Shown here piece by piece: positions 50,000-62,300 of a stretch of 64,000 bases of DNA. The number at the start of each line of letters is the position of its first letter. Position 1 is the first letter of the stretch. A program made the position numbers and the translations under genes. The stretch covers positions 24,586 through 88,585 of the forward strand of contig PDHQ01000136.1 in assembly GCA_003339415.1 (NCBI GenBank). Reading direction: 5' to 3'. The notes under the pieces were generated by a model. The model was not told the origin of the DNA, searched no databases, and saw only the letters and a list, made by a program, of their open reading frames with translations. Source of the stretch: Ophiocordyceps camponoti-saundersi (nom. inval.). Its lineage: Eukaryota > Ascomycota > Sordariomycetes > Hypocreales > Ophiocordycipitaceae.

Positions 50000-52900
50000 A
50001 CGGTAAACTTTTAAGTCCGAGTTTACTATAATTCGGAGTAAAGCTATATTCTAGGTAAAAAATTTTCGCGGTTACGATTAACCTATATAATATCGCCCTC
50101 CCCCTTAGAGTCGCTCCGGGCGCGGCTTAAGGCTATTATTACGAGGTAACGAAAGGAGCGGAGTCCGCTTATAATATAAGAATAAGGGGTCCGTATCTGC
50201 GTCGCTATAAGCGCGGAGTTTATAGAATATATAAAAGTTAAGCGGAAATTTATTAAATTTAGCTAAAGCCTTAAGATTAAAATAGTTATAATACCTTAGG
50301 ATAGTACTTAAAGCTTATAAGGCTATGCTTATTTATTATTTTAAAGCTAAGTTTTAAGTTCTTTTACTTAATCTTTACTTAAATAAAAGGAAAACTAATA
50401 CCTTTTGCTACTTAGAAGATATAACGATATTAGATAAGATTCGGACCGCTTTTAAAGATATCTTAAGGTTCTTATTACGCTTCCCCCCTTATTAACTAAT
50501 AAGATAATAAAAAGCTAGGTCGCTACTAGAGGAATATATATATTAAGTTTAAACGTAAATAAAACGTGATATATTACCTCCTAATAAGAAGTTTATAACT
50601 AACCTTCTCTACTAAGATTAGAAAATATAATAGGAGGACTCTAAAAACCGGCTACGTATAAAATATTCTAAGCTTACCTTTTTTCTTTCTAACTTCCCGC
50701 TTTACTTTAATAAGGCGAAATCGCTTAAGAGATACGGAGACTTACTAAAATATATTAATATTATAATTATATAACTTTATATAAGTAAAATTAATCTTAG
50801 AGAGTTCCTTTTTTATAAGCGTATACTAAAAATAGTTTCCCTTTTATATTAGTATAGTACTAAACTAGAGAATACTTACTATTTATTTCTTCGATATTTT
50901 TAATTAGTCGAATAGCGCTATAAATTACCTTAGCCTATCTCCTTTAATACTAAACTATAATTAAAGCTTAACCGCTACTTATTAGTAACTATAATCGCGA
51001 AGTAAATACTTTAATATACTAACTTATATTAATTCTAGCTTACTAATATTTTTTATACTAATACTTTTAAGTCTAATTAGGGCTAAATATAGCTTTATTT
51101 TACGTAAATTACCGTAACTATAATACTATTAATTTACTTACCTTATCTACGATTTATTTTATATTTTAAGGGAATTTATATTTACTAAGTTTAAATTATT
51201 ATCTTCTCCCTTATCTAATAACTCCTTAACTCCTCTAGCTACCTTATTAGTAAAAATAACCGCGAACTAACGCTAGCCCCGTAACGTAAGTTTACTTAGT
51301 ATAAAGCTACTAAAATTTAAGGCGAGGCGCGTCTTACTCGGAGTTACTATTAGCGTAGTAGCTTATAACGAGTTCGGCGTAATAATCGGCTACGAAATAG
51401 TCGCCTATTACTACGATAAGCTTAAAATAGTAACTAGCTTAAGTAAAGTTACTTATTACTAAGATAAGCTTAGAGTAATAATAGAATCTAGCGTAATAGT
51501 AAGCTATATACTATTAGGAGTAATTATCGTTAGCGTTAGTTTATTATTTTTATTAAAGAATAACTTATTTAACTTTAAAATCTTTAGATATTTCGGCGAT
51601 AGCTTATAACCGCGGAGCCCTCCGCGCCTCCTTAATACTCCGCTAAGGTATAGCCCGAGTTTATATTTTTTTAGTAACTTTAAATTAGCGAGAGGTAAAT
51701 TATATTAGAGACTAACTAACTAAAACTCCTAGCTAACGCTAGCTTACTAAGTAACTTAAGGTAAGGCGCCTCTAAGTATCTAAGGGATATAAGACTTAGC
51801 TAAATTTATCCTTATTATAATAATATTATAGTTTACTATAGCTACGTAAATATTAATAGCCGCTATAGCGGCCGCCGCCTTAACCGGGGTCTCCTTTACC
51901 GTAAGTAACTTAGCTACCCCCTCGCTAGTTAGGCCTATCTTTATTATATCTAGCGCTAGCGTAGCCTCTAACTTTAAAACTTTATTATCGCTAAAATTAA
52001 CTTAGCGTAAGCTCCCTTCTTTATTTTCCCCGAAGTATACTTTAGCGAAACGTAAACGCTCTAAGTTAATAGTAAAAATAAGTAAGTTATTATTATTATT
52101 ATCTATATCCGATATAATCGTAAGAGTTTTAGGCGCGGCGCGGGCTTTCTTTTTAATAGGACGCGTTTAAATTATAGTAGGAGATATCTATCTCTTACCT
52201 TTACTTTTTAAAAGCGCTATAAGCGCCGCCTTAGCAGGCTTCGTCGTTACTAGCTTACGCGTCCTACTTACCTTATAAGTTACGTTTACCTTTACCTTAA
52301 GCGGAGCTTAGGCTAGTTCTCCTAGCTTCTTAAGTATTACCGCTATTTTCTTACTTAAGTTTAATATATTATAAGCTATATTTATAAAACTTAAAGTTTA
52401 TTAATTAATATAGGCGTTAACTTACTCTAAGGTAGCGTAGATTAACTTAAGTATAAAGATAGATATCTCCCCCCCCTCTCCCTCCGCCTCCTTTACCTCT
52501 TTTATAACCTTAATATAGATACCTCTTAAGGTATTCCTTACCTTAATTATATTTTTATAAGCACGGCTTTAGCTTAAATCCTAAATTAAAGCGAGATTCT
52601 CCTTAGCTATAGCTTATACCTCTCTAAACTCTTATTACTTACTATAACGCTTAGCTTATATAATATATAGCTTCGTAATATTATCCTTAAGCTAGGGATA
52701 TATAGGTATATAGGTAAAATTTATCTAGGTATAAGTAACGTACGCGCGCGCGTTTATAGCTACTAAATATTAGCTTAATTTTATTAATATATAGCTTAGA
52801 TAAGGTATAACTTACTTAGCTAATCCTAATAGCTAGCGTATAAATAGCGGACGCGATCTTAAGTAAGTTTAGAAATATAATTATTATAAGGCGTAGCTTA

Positions 52901-53280
52901 TTTATTACTAATTTTTATATTACAGTTATAAGCTATCGCTATTATAATAAGGGAAATTAAAGTTAATATTATTTACGAAAAAAGGGGGCCCCGCGCTATA
53001 TAAGCTATAAGATTTTATACCCCGCAGTAGCTTACTTATTAATTATAGGGCGCCGCGGTATATACCGGTATATACCTCTTTACTTTATAATAATATATAC
53101 CTCCTTCCCCTATTAGGGTTATAGCTTATATTTACTCTCCCGCGGCTAAGGTTCGCGGCTATTTCCGTCTTAGTAACCCCTAAACCCCGGCTTATTCTAC
53201 CCTAAACCCGCTACTATAACCTAGCGAACTAGCACGAGGCCCGCTATAGTACCCTCTCCTTACTTACTATTCTTACCTTG
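50000..53280. other. GC-richer 3' region of LINE-beta, unassigned, with a minus-strand frame
   Basis: The segment is less AT-rich than its neighbours. On the minus strand, 52760 down to 51750 gives a long frame with a Lys/Glu/Ala-rich, coiled-coil-like composition, interrupted only by TAA/TAG. The plus strand of the same stretch is Ser/Leu-rich. Either it is the antisense face of a plus-strand frame, or a separate element or gene inserted in LINE-beta. I could not find termini or a target-site duplication. Confidence 0.4.
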
Positions 53281-53289
53281 CTAGCTACT

Positions 53290-53400
53290 AACTACTTAGT
53301 AAGGGGTTTTCCCCTAGGCCCGGCCCGGTTTTCCCCCTCTTCTTACCCTCTATATGCCTAGATACCTTATAGGTCCCTAGAGTAATATAATATATATATA
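53290..53400 (+). other. LINE-beta 3' end with hairpin and AT tail, shared with the SINEs
   Basis: TTAGTAAGGGGTTTTCCCC, then a GC-rich middle, then TAGAGTAATATAATATATATA, align with 3058-3170 of SINE A in order and spacing. The hairpin is GGGG-TTTT-CCCC. The 3' tail is the likely recognition site for the LINE reverse transcriptase. Confidence 0.8.
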
Positions 53401-53414
53401 TAATTAATAAGTTT

Positions 53415-54600
53415 TTCTTTATTAGTATTTATCGCCTATTATTTAGTTAAAAGTAGCTTTATTTTTTAAGTAAGGCGAGGAATATTAATACTAAGTTAAG
53501 ACTTTCCTTAAGTATCTTAATATAATGTTTACTAACCCTTACTATTATTAGATAGCTATAATAGAGTTAGAAAGGCTTTTTTAAGGTACCTTTAAGTTAT
53601 TCTCTAATTTCCTTATTCGTTTTAAGGTAAAATTATTACTTTTAGAAGGTATTATATAAGTAGATAAAATTAAGGTAATATATTTATATTACGTACTTAC
53701 CCCTAAATTATAACGCTATTATTTTAAACGCGATATTCCCCTTAATAATTATATTTTAGCTATAGCTTATATTTATTTTATTATTATCGATATTAAGTTA
53801 TTTTAGATCGAAAGTAAAGGTTAAATACTCTTTTCCCTTACTCTTTTTTTAGCAGCTCGGGACGTTAATATACTTATAATAGATATCCGCTAGACTAATA
53901 TAACCTTAGGGCGTTCTTCCCGCGGTTAGAGATATAGTAAATATAAAAGGTAGCGTTTAAGACCCCGCTATTCCGCTCCCTATATTTTTACGGAGGAATA
54001 TAATAAGTATTAGGTTAAGGGATATTATCTACGTTATAGCTAAGTAAGCTACTTTATAAGGGATTATCCGGTATACTTATCTTCGCCCTTATCTTTATTT
54101 ATACGCTTTATAGAAATAGGAGAGGCTAATTAAAACGCTTATTTAGATTAGGGAAAAAAATCCCCCCTATACTAAGTCTCTTATAAGGGAAAGGTAATTA
54201 CGTTAATTTAATAGATAATAGTTTAAAAAACTAATTTATAGATATTATAAGGAATATAAATATAAGTCCTCTCCTTATCCCTATTCTCGTAAATTCTATT
54301 ACCTTTATTAACGTATAGGTAAATAGTAGCTATAACTACTACGCTACGGTAAGCGAGTTTTAAGTATAATATTACTATCTTTAATATATTCCTCTCCTTA
54401 CTCCGCGTACGATTTATATTATAATTTAAATCTGCCGTTAGAAATAAGTTTATTTTAAGGACTCCTCCCTAATCCGTTATATTATCTAATTTATTACTAA
54501 TATTAATAGCTAGTAAACGCTTATAATTATATATATAATCCTTAGCTTAACTTAAAATATAATTTTTAGCTTTCCTTAGATAGCGCGGTATAATATATCC
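53415..54600 (+). pseudogene. Gypsy-B Gag region with CCHC knuckle, RIPed
   Basis: At 54026-54067 the plus strand encodes Y-L-R-Y-S-*-V-S-Y-F-I-R-D-Y, a C-x2-C-x4-H-x4-C knuckle with Cys and His codons mutated to Tyr, followed by Pro. The first part of Gag should lie between here and the 5' LTR (46374-46684 and 53415 onward). Its knuckle tail (F-I-R-D-x-P) resembles that of the gag-only element (F-K-R-N-x). Confidence 0.75.
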
Positions 54601-56300
54601 CTTTATATAAGATAATAATATCTCGTAATTTATTTTATAAATAACCTCGTTATCTTATATAATATAACGTAAGTTTAAAAATATCGAATAGTTACTATTT
54701 TAAGCTTAACTTTTATTATACTAATAAGGCGCGAATTTTATTAGTAAATAGGCTATTATTTCCTTATTATAAGCTTATAAGATATCTTACGCGTCCTATA
54801 AATTAAAACGTCGTCTCTTTTTACCCTACTAGTTTCTTTACTTTCTAAGGTATCTAACTTTAGTAACCTCTTCGATAAAAAAAAAGTAAGCGTTCTTCCC
54901 CTTTATTACGGTATATATAATTACTATATCTATTTACGATAATAGCTTAATAAATCTTTACTACTATTACCTTAAGGGCCGTTATATAATATACTACGTA
55001 AATACTTTCTTAAAATATAGAAGTAAATTACCGATCTAATAGATAAAGAATAAATTCGCGTAAGCTTATTATTTATAGCCGCCTTAATCCTTTTAGCTAA
55101 AAAGCTTAGGGGCGGCTAGTAGTTTTATATTAATTATTAAGCCTTAAATTAACTTATTAAGTAAGACCGTTATCCCTTACCCCTTATAAAGGAAACTCTA
55201 CGTAGCTTTTCTAGCGCTTAGTAGTTTACTAAACTTAATATACGCGCCGCCTTTTATAAGATATATATCGTAAAGGGCGAGGAATATTTAACTACTTTCT
55301 ATATATATTTTAGGCTATTTAAATACCTTATCTACCTTTTTAGTTTTACTAACGCCCTTACCTTATTTTAATAATATATTAATATTTCCCTAAGTAATTT
55401 CCTTAGAGATTTTATTATTATTTACCTTAATAATATTCTTATTTATTTAGGCGGCTTATTTTTAAACTATTAAAAGAAAGTTTATATTATTTTCGTAAAA
55501 TTATAATAAGCTAAACTATATTTAAACTTCGATAAATACGTATTTATAGTTTATAAGGTTAAATATTTTAAGTTTATTATCTACGCTAGATAAGAGGTAT
55601 ACCTAAACTTAGCTAAAATTTTAGTAATTAGGGACTAAGAGGCACTAACTTACGTAAAAGGTATATATAGTTTTATTAGCTTTATAAACTTTTATTATAA
55701 TTTTATCCCTTAGTTTTCCTCCCTTATAGCCTTACTTATTACTTTTACGAAGCGTAATACCCTTTTTAATTAGACCTTAGCTTATTAAGATACTTTCAAG
55801 TAACTTAAAGACGCGTTTATCTCCTCCCCTACCCTTACTTAGTAAAGCCCTAATTTTAATATTATTATAAAGGTAAACTATTTAAGTAAGGTAATTAGTA
55901 GCTATCTCTCCTAGCGTAGTTAAGATTAAATTTTATAGCTTATAATATATTTCTTTTAAAAGCTCTAGCTTATAGAATAAAATTATATAATTTACGATAA
56001 GGAATTTCTTACTATTATTTACTACTTTAAGGTATAGTTAGCTAAACTCCGAAGTATCTCCTCTTTATTTATTATACTTATAAATTATAAAACTTTAAAA
56101 TATTTTATAACTCCTAAGATTATATTAAAATATTAGACTTAATAAGCTAAGATATCTACTCTTTTTAATTTTTATTTATAATACCGCTTAGGTAAGTAAG
56201 CTACTTAGCTTAATACCCTCTCCTATTATAATTATAAGCGATAATATACCGCTTTATATTTTAGCCGTATTATATAGCCTTTATTTATTTATTTTTTTAA
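54600..56300 (+). pseudogene. Gypsy-B reverse transcriptase and RNase H region, RIPed
   Basis: The catalytic box Y-L-N-N at 55423-55434 is followed by I-L-I-Y, the gypsy YLDDILIYS pattern with both Asp codons turned to Asn (GAY to AAY), as RIP would do on the opposite strand. An RNase H end with R-Y-L-L-F-L and Y-R-x-G-K-A/S-type text lies near 56130-56200. A protease is expected before the RT but was not resolved. Confidence 0.85.
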
Positions 56301-57950
56301 ACTATAACTAGTTTAAAGCTAAAATATTACCTTTACGGTACTAGCCCTTTTCGTAAATAAGTATTTAAGAGAATTATAGCTTATAATATTATAGTCTAAC
56401 TCGCTTTATATAGTATAATATACCGCGCTATAAGAGGGCGCTCGAAAATTTCCCCTTAAGGCGGGTATAAAAAAGTAAATTATAAACTATTCCCTTTCCG
56501 CTAGTAGCTAGCTATAATTCCGGGGCTAACTTTAGGTACTTAACTAAGAACTTTTAATAATTACTTTAATTTAAAAAACTTATAATTCCCCGCTTATAAG
56601 GCACCTTAGTAAAAATATTATATTTATATTATTCTATTATTATTATTATTAAGATAATATATTAGCTAATATAGCGTAATTTATTCGAAATTATTATTAT
56701 TATAGGAATTACTTTTAACGCCGCTATCGCTAAAGCTTATTATAACTATTACCGCCCCCGGAAAAATATTAAATAACTATCTCCGTAAACTTTATAATAA
56801 ACCTACTTATTATAAATTCTTCTTAGCCCTACTTCCTTATAATTATTATTAATTAGCTATTAAAATATATATAGCTAGAGGTAATAATATTTATAAAAGC
56901 TAAATATTATATAAAATATTTCGTTTATACTTAGTAGCGTTTTTATAGCTTTCTTATAATTATTATATCTAACCGCGGTTTAAATTAAATAAGTTACTTT
57001 TAGTTAACTTTTTACCGCCTTATAAATATTAAATAACTTATATTAATAGCTTATTACCCGTAAACTAATAGCGGTATAGAATAAATAAACTAAGAGGTAT
57101 AAGCTATCCTTTATTATTTAATATTATTCTCCTAGCTTAACTAACTTTCTTACTTACTTACTTACTAACTTACGTTAAATAATAGAAAATTATTTATAAT
57201 AAATATAAATCTAAACCGCTTATTATATAGATATAATTTAAACCTTATCTAATAGCTATTTACGCTTTCCGTACTAATTACCTCCCTAAGGGGGCGTGCT
57301 ATTACCTTTGCCTAATATCTATAAGAAAGTATCTAGCTAGCTTAGGTATCTATTATTTAAGCTTAATAAAAATAGTAAAACGCTTTTAATAGTACTTATC
57401 GCCTTACGGAATAATTCTAAATTAATAACTTTATATAGTTAGATCTTCGCTATATTTATTCTAACCGCCTATTTAAGAAACTTTATTATTTTAAAGCTAA
57501 GTATAAAGTTATTATTATCCTATCTTTTTTAATTATTACTTTTAATATTCTAAAAAATATATATCTTATATTCTATATTAATTTATTTAAGCGTATTATA
57601 TATAATTTACTCTTATTATAATCTTTTACTAATAGCTATCCTAAACTTTCTTTATAATTTTTTAATAATAACTTATCCCTTAATAAATATTAAATTAAGG
57701 AAATCCTTATTATAAAAAACGCTTATAAGTAACGCTTATAAGGCTAACCCCCTTATTATTAAGCGTTAATAAAATAAAAGGGATATATTACGCTAACCTA
57801 AAAGCTATTAGATAGCTTATAATATTATATTACTTTAGATAATTATAAGTTACGCTAGGGAGATATTTATATATATAATAGCCTTAGATATACTCTCTTA
57901 TTTAAACTTAATTAAGTAAATAATTAAGTAAATTCCCCCTCTTTTCTAAT
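56300..57950 (+). pseudogene. Gypsy-B integrase region (by position), RIPed
   Basis: It lies downstream of RNase H in the plus-strand frame, where a Ty3/gypsy integrase is expected, and has a protein-like composition with TAA/TAG stops only. I could not read the D-D-E motif with certainty. The assignment rests on position and the remaining length. Confidence 0.45.
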
Positions 57951-59212
57951 AAATTCTTTCTAGCCCGTTATACCCCGCCCCCCTCTTATTCTTATCTTTC
58001 CTTTTATTACTATAGCGTATTTAGCGTATTTTATTACTTTTCTTCTTCCTTAATATTATTAGCTAACTATACTTAGCTTAAATTATTATAGCTACGCGGG
58101 AGTATACTAAGCTTAGATATTAACGCGCTACGCGAGTAATTATAACTTTTAGCTATAGGCGATAGTAACTATAGTAGCTAATTTTACCTAGCTAGGGCGC
58201 GATAAGGAGCGTAGGGCGGCGACGATAAGGCGGCAAAGTTAGCGAAAGCTATATAAATATTATAATTAGCCTTAAGTTACTATTATTAATTTTTAGCCTA
58301 AGTAGCCGCCTTTTTTTATTATAAGGCGAGAATATTTTACTAAGTTTACTCTTACCGCTATAAGGACTTTTTATAATAAAAGGTAAACGCGTTAAAGCTA
58401 GTAATAACCTACCCTTATTACTAAGCTTAATATTACTAATATTATATTATAGCGCTACTTATATTACGGTAATATATTAATAATATAAGCGCGGGGATAA
58501 TATTACTATTAGAGGGAATAAGAGTATTAAAGCTAAATAGCTTAAGCGATAGGGATATAAAAATATCGGTAATAGCGTAAAGGGCGAGTTATATAATATT
58601 AAGCTATATTCTAAAATAATTAGTACGGGCTTAAAAAGCGGGCGTTAAAATAATATAATAGCTAGAAGTATTACTTTTATAAGCGCGGGCGGGCTTTTAG
58701 ATAGCTTTATTATTAGCAGCTATATTCTATAAATTATAAGTAGCTTACCGAAAATATATATCTCTAGCGAAAAGATACTTTTCTTAAAAGTACCTTTTAC
58801 GCTATAAATAATATACTTAATAGGCCGCCGCCTAGCTATAGATATATTTAGCTATATTTTTATTTATAAAGTTATTAAAATAAAGTATATATATATATAA
58901 TACTTTTATTAATAGCGCGGCGTTTTTATTATCGCTATTTCCTTATATAATATACTCCCTTATAGCGTAAGTTAACGTTAAAAGCGCGGTTAATATATTA
59001 GTAAAACGATAAATAAAATAATATACTAATAGAAAAAATAACACGAGGAGGCGGCGCGGCGATAGCGTAAAAATAATAAAATTAATATTTTTAGAATAAG
59101 TAATATATAAAAAAAAAAGAAAGGAAAAGGAACGCGTAGGGGAATTTTTATTTTATTTTAACTTATACCCTCGCCGGGGACGGAACTTCTATTTTCCTAA
59201 GGCGGCGGGGTA
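57950..59212 (+). other. Gypsy-B 3' internal region and polypurine tract
   Basis: About 1.2 kb between the integrase region and the 3' LTR, including GCG-rich segments at 58180-58240 and 59040-59070. It ends in the polypurine AAGGCGGCGGGG at about 59199-59210. No domain was recognised; a C-terminal Pol extension or an untranslated region are both possible. Confidence 0.5.
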
Positions 59213-59398
59213 TATAAGGGATTCGAGCTATGCCCGAATAGCTAAGTTACGTAAGGTAATTAGTTATTTCCGCGCGCGACGCGCGCGCGGATCGCCTACC
59301 TTTATTAAGCGTTACGACCCCTTTTCTATAGTTCTTTATAGTCGTTCTAAATAATAGAGTCACCTCCTCGTAGATAGCTTAGAGGCCGAACCCTTATA
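59213..59398 (+). repeat. Gypsy-B 3' LTR
   Basis: 186 bp, with terminal hairpin ATTCGAGC-TAT-GCCCGAAT (59221-59239), one mismatch of RIP type. CGCGCGCG alternation lies at about 59270-59290. Confidence 0.9.
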
Positions 59399-62300
59399 TT
59401 TATTAATATTTACTTATTTTACTGCGCTGCTTATAGCTATTAACTTCTTTATAATAAAAAACTTATAGTTTATATTTACTTTACTTTTTAGAGAATTATT
59501 ATATACTTTTATAAATATTATAAAAGTTAGCCCCGCTTTACTTATATTTTTTTAAATTTTTTTAATCTTTCTTCGCTATTTAAGTATAAACTTTAAATAT
59601 TACCTCTTAGTTTCTTAAAACTTTAAAAGCTTATTTTTACGAAAAATAATAACTTTATTAAAACTCTAAAAAAAGAAAGCTTTAAAAATATAGCTAATTC
59701 TCTAGATACTTTATTAATAAATTACTTTAACTAAAACCTAATAATATTTTATAAATTTATTAAAGTTTTCTAAAATTCCTAAATAGCGCCCTAACTTAGC
59801 TTTATAATAATAAAATTAGCCTTAATAAGTTTTTTTATATTTATAATATTTTTATAATTATATCTTTTTATTATTTTTATAATAATAAAAAAGATAAAAT
59901 AATAGCTTATTTTACTTTATATTATAAACTAATTATTTATAAAAAAACGCTTTTATTAATATCTCTTATAAGTTTAATTTAAAATTATAAGAATTTTAAT
60001 AAAGCTTTTAGCTATAAGGCTATTATAAGCTTTCTTATTTTATAATTTATTTATTTATAATATTTTTATTAATTTAACTTTTCTTTATTATTTTATAATA
60101 ATTAAATATATTAAAATACTTAAATATAAAGTTTAAGCGTAAAAGTTAGTTTTTAATATTTTTACTATATAACTATTATTATTTATTTACCTTATACCCC
60201 GCTTTTAACTTTACTCCTTATTTTACTTCACTTTATTTAATTTACTTAGCTTTTTTACCCCTTTTCTCGCCCCGCTTTTCGCTTTATTTTTTACGCTTAA
60301 TAATACTTTTAACTTTTATAAGCTTATCTTCTAAGCTATTATTATTACTCTCCGCTATATATTTTAACGCTATTAATATAAACTTTATAGGAGATAGTTT
60401 TAATATTTAGATAAGGTTTAGCTTAGGCTTTAACTTCTCCTTCGCCGCCTCCCTAGCCTTTATCTCCCCTACTTTCTACTTCTCCTTACCCTCCTCTATA
60501 CCGCTTACCTCCTTTACTTCGCTTACCCCCTTTTTATCTTCTCTAACTATTATTTAGTTTAATTTATTTCCTAATATTAATATAATAAAAACTAATATTT
60601 AAGCTATTACCTTATCTTTTACTTTTAGCTTTATTTTTAGCTTTAGCTTTAGCTTTAATAAATTTAAATTAAAAATATATTAAATCTTAATAATATTTTT
60701 TAAAATTTATTTAAATTAGTTAACTTTAATATAATTTATTAATTCTTAATTAATATTATTTTATATTTAAATAAAATTATATATTATATTATATATAATA
60801 AATTAAATATTTTATATTTTTAAATATATTTTTAATTAAAATTTTTATAAGAATAATATAATAAGGTTTTTTAAGCTAATAATAATAATTATTATTATTA
60901 TTATTATAAATACTTTCGCTATTATTATTATTACCTTTTTTATTTTTATTATAAACTTTATTATTATTATTATAGCTATTATTATTTAAATTAGCGCCTT
61001 TACCCCCGCGCTCCTTATTACCGCTTTTATTTCCTTTTTTATATTTATTATTATTATTACTTTTATTTATAGTTTAATTATTATATTTATTACTGCTATT
61101 ATTATTATTATTACTTTACCTTTTTTTTATTTTCCGCTTTACTTATATTAATAATTATTTATTTATTAAGTATTTTAAGGTAAATTAATATTAATATATA
61201 AAACTTTTAAGAAAAAGCGTTAATAATTATAATAATAAGAGTAATATTAAAGGTAGCTATTAAAATAGCTAACTTTACTAAGGCGCTTACTTAAAAAATT
61301 ATTATTATCTTATTAAATTAAAGCTTTAATATCTTATTTTACTTTTATATATTATATAAATTAATTTAGATTTTTTCCTATTATTTATTATTAGCTATAT
61401 TTAAAACTTTATTTTATTTTATATTATTTTATATTTACTAATAAGCTATCTAGCTATCTTTTTTTATTAATATATTATATTATTTTTATTATAATAATAT
61501 ATAATTTTTTTCAAATATATTTATAACTTAATTAATATTCTAAGCTTTAATTTTAACTTTACTTTTAATTTTTAATTTTACTTACCTTTTAATATTTATA
61601 TTAAGCTTTAATATAATTAAAATAATTAGCTAATTATAAGCTTATATATTTTATTAGCTTTATATATAGCTAATATTATATAATATTACTTATTTTATTA
61701 TTTTTAATATAAAACCTTATAATTAGCTAGCTAAGCTATATATATAATATAAAAAAGGTTATAAAGCTTATTATAAATAATCTTAAATATATTTATTATT
61801 ATTATTTTATTAATATAATTATATAATTTTTATTATTTTCCTTTTATTATAAAAATTAAAAAAAAAAGTTAAAAAAAAGTTAAAAATATACCTTTTTCTA
61901 AAAATAATAAAAAGAAAAAAAAAGAAAAAAAAGGAGGTAGAAAAGAAAAAGATATAGCCCCCCCCTTTTTAATTATTAATAGATAATAAAGCGGCTACCT
62001 CGCTACTTTACCTTACCCCCCCTCGGATTTTCCTTCCTCTGCCCTACGCTATATTACCTCGCCTCGTACCGCCCCGTACCGCCCCGCGCTACGCTATACC
62101 GCCCCGCTCTTTCCGTCCCGCGCCTTATAAACTTTCCTTTTCTCCGTATTCCCCTCCTTACCTTATTTTTTTAATATTATTTAAGATTACCTTTAGGTAA
62201 TAAGCTTATTATATTATATTACCGCTAGCTATTATTATACTTTTATATAAGTATATAGTAAGCTTTTTTTTTATAATTAGGGGGTTTTGCTTTATTTTAG

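Larger units (their letters stand above)
46685..53400 (+). mobile_element. LINE-beta: 5'-truncated non-LTR retrotransposon inside Gypsy-B
   Basis: It is flanked by an exact 14-bp duplication TAATTAATAAGTTT (46671-46684 and 53401-53414). The 5' end cuts in shortly before the RT, so endonuclease and ORF1 are missing. RT motifs lie at 47380-48000 and an RNase H-like stretch near 48890-49080. The 3' end (53290-53400) has the hairpin GGGGTTTTCCCC (53303-53314) and an AT tail, and matches the SINE 3' end. The distance from RNase H to the 3' end (over 4 kb) is longer than expected, so 50-53 kb may contain another insertion. Confidence 0.85.
46188..59398 (+). mobile_element. Gypsy-B: Ty3/gypsy retrotransposon interrupted by LINE-beta
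   Basis: Two 186-bp LTRs (46188-46373 and 59213-59398) begin TATAAG and end CCCTTATA, ancestrally TG...CA. The 5-bp target-site duplication is TTTAT (46183-46187 and 59399-59403). A purine-rich AAGGCGGCGGGG precedes the 3' LTR. After removal of LINE-beta (about 46685-53400) the element is about 6.5 kb. Plus-strand Gag knuckle, RT, RNase H and integrase-like regions follow the gypsy order. It is inserted in LINE-alpha copy 2 at a site that is unoccupied in copy 1 (about 28413). Confidence 0.92.
42000..62000 (+). pseudogene. LINE-alpha ORF2, copy 2, RIPed and twice interrupted
   Basis: The coding segments are 42000-43974, 45760-46187 and 59404-62000. The RT catalytic box is F-I-N-N at 43845-43856, and the conserved segment downstream resumes after each insertion at exactly the base expected from copy 1. 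The GC-rich 3' minisatellite lies at 62035-62125, beyond the frame. Confidence 0.7.
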
